From Pseudanabaena sp. FACHB-1998 (lineage in GTDB: Bacteria; Cyanobacteriota; Cyanobacteriia; Pseudanabaenales; Pseudanabaenaceae), in the NCBI RefSeq assembly GCF_014696355.1, contig NZ_JACJQA010000011.1, positions 1 through 51,848 on the forward strand: a stretch of 51,848 nucleotides of DNA, written 5' to 3'. The first letter of the stretch is position 1, and each line of letters begins with the position of its first letter. The notes under the pieces were generated by a model, which was not told where the DNA came from, did not search any database, and worked only from the letters and a program-made list of their open reading frames with translations. The position numbers were made by a program, and so were the translations under genes. Positions 50,949-51,848 of this stretch are shown here, piece by piece.

Positions 50949-51848
50949 TTATCCTTCTTTCGCCTTCACTGTGATTTTTAATAGAGCTTTACCCTCTGAC
51001 GGAGAATTAGGAGAACTTAAATCTCCTACATTTAAAGGCTGGGATTTACTTAAGCGCTGTAGAGGAATTTGCCATTTAGACTCTAAATAAGTAGCGATCC
51101 CCTGAAAGCGCGATTGCCTTAAATCATTACTTTCAAGATTCCGTAAACTTATTGATATAGATAGATTGACCTGAGGATAGCGCTGGAGTAAGTTGCCAAT
51201 CTGATCAAGTTTGCTATTTACATCTAGCGGAATCACGGCTTTACTCTCCTCAAAGAGAATCTCAGCGATCGCTGAATTAATATACTCTAAATTTACTTTT
51301 GCATCAGCCATACCGATTCTTGTCTGCACATCTCTAATCACTAAAGCTTGGGCATCAGCGCTGATGGGGCGATCGCTTAAATAGGTAATTGCTACTAACA
51401 TCGACTGGGATTTGCCCGTAGTCACTGCATAGTCAAGTAATTGAGCATTTGGCGGCAAAGTCAAATCCGCGATCGCTGTATTTAAACTTTGTAAGAAATT
51501 GGTTTGTAATTCATTTAAACTTCGAGGTTTTACTTCAATAGGTAGAGAAACTTCTTCCTTTTTAGCCAAAATCTCATTGGAGGCAGTAGGAATCTCAGTT
51601 AGCACAAATTGAATTTGCTGAGGACTTTTACCTAGCTTTTGAGCTAATTCTTGAACATACTGTTCCTTCTCTTCATTAGAATAAAGCTTGCTAGTAAATA
51701 CATTTAGGCGCAAAGTCACGAACTGATTTTGTTCTGTAATCGAGATGCGCTCAATCGAAGAGCGAGGCTGATTATCTGGATAATTACTAAACTTAGCTTG
51801 CCAAACATTGGTTGCATTGCGCTGCAAAGCATTTTGTTGTTGCTTCTG
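50949..51848 (-). CDS. C-terminal part of a DUF389/OmpA-like protein (partial)
   Basis: The frame is open from the window edge: seven codons (rich in Gln) precede the TTG at 51827, so the gene surely starts outside. About 299 residues are visible. A segment RLNVFTSKLYSNEEKEQYVQ and a second like it (VAITYLSDRPISADAQ) resemble the C-terminal extensions of cyanobacterial DUF389 (TIGR00341) proteins. The last 90 residues (LDQIGNLLQRYPQVNLSISI, LRQSRFQGIATYLES) look like a degenerate OmpA-type peptidoglycan-binding domain. Both matches are from memory of patterns and are moderate. Stop TAA at 50949. Confidence 0.5.
   Translation of the reverse strand, partial: QKQQQNALQRNATNVWQAKFSNYPDNQPRSSIERISITEQNQFVTLRLNVFTSKLYSNEEKEQYVQELAQKLGKSPQQIQFVLTEIPTASNEILAKKEEVSLPIEVKPRSLNELQTNFLQSLNTAIADLTLPPNAQLLDYAVTTGKSQSMLVAITYLSDRPISADAQALVIRDVQTRIGMADAKVNLEYINSAIAEILFEESKAVIPLDVNSKLDQIGNLLQRYPQVNLSISISLRNLESNDLRQSRFQGIATYLESKWQIPLQRLSKSQPLNVGDLSSPNSPSEGKALLKITVKAKEG

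Overview
The window is chromosomal DNA of a cyanobacterium. The palindrome GCGATCGC (HIP1) recurs dozens of times. The gene set is cyanobacterial: Ycf51, the urea transporter UrtABCDE with urease, many PAS/GAF hybrid kinases, a photolyase, and Uma2-type nucleases. AT-rich intergenic spacers are crowded with palindromes and MITE-like repeats, which suggests a filamentous Pseudanabaena-like genome. That genus call is inference; no marker here proves it.

Layout. 1-1.8 kb: a partial gene end, a 2OG-Fe(II) oxygenase, a small unknown ORF and gene debris, including the last third of a kdpC gene cut by half of a MITE. 1.8-4.6 kb: miaB, tRNA-Lys(UUU), a GT4 glycosyltransferase. 4.6-9.5 kb: two related hybrid histidine kinases. 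9.7-12.7 kb: a small unknown protein, an EamA transporter, tRNA-Asn(GUU), a membrane Ser/Thr kinase. 12.7-15.7 kb: a GAF-GGDEF-EAL protein and Ycf51. 15.8-17.6 kb: a redox-looking group (HxlR regulator, double-CDGSH protein, pirin). 17.7-33.3 kb: the nitrogen island. urtABCDE sits behind a perfect NtcA box and is followed on the same strand by ureD, ureA, a Uma2 gene, ureB and ureC. Upstream of urtA lie a 1100-residue PAS hybrid kinase, ureG, and the divergent ureE-ureF pair, so all seven urease genes and the complete urea ABC transporter are present. 33.9-41 kb: a diguanylate cyclase, a D-lactate dehydrogenase-type enzyme, glycogen phosphorylase, a Uma2 gene and a photolyase. 41-47 kb: a cyclic-nucleotide-binding protein next to a transporter-HEAT membrane protein, a Cas4/AddB-like Fe-S nuclease, pyruvate dehydrogenase E1 beta and TrhO. 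47.5-51.8 kb: a small unknown protein, purL, a Uma2 gene and a partial DUF389/OmpA-like gene running off the end.

The least ordinary content is intergenic. At least eleven long, near-perfect palindromes overlap the stop codon of the neighbouring gene, and many carry a GNA (GCGAAGC or GCGTAGC) triloop at the apex. A 62-bp tandem repeat fused to the end of ureD carries two such hairpins whose arms differ at three positions, with all three changes compensated. Around these are at least four families of 70-120 bp MITE-like elements, one nested inside another and two sharing an identical hairpin core with different ends. Together they point to an active process that builds and copies palindromes at gene ends in this genome.
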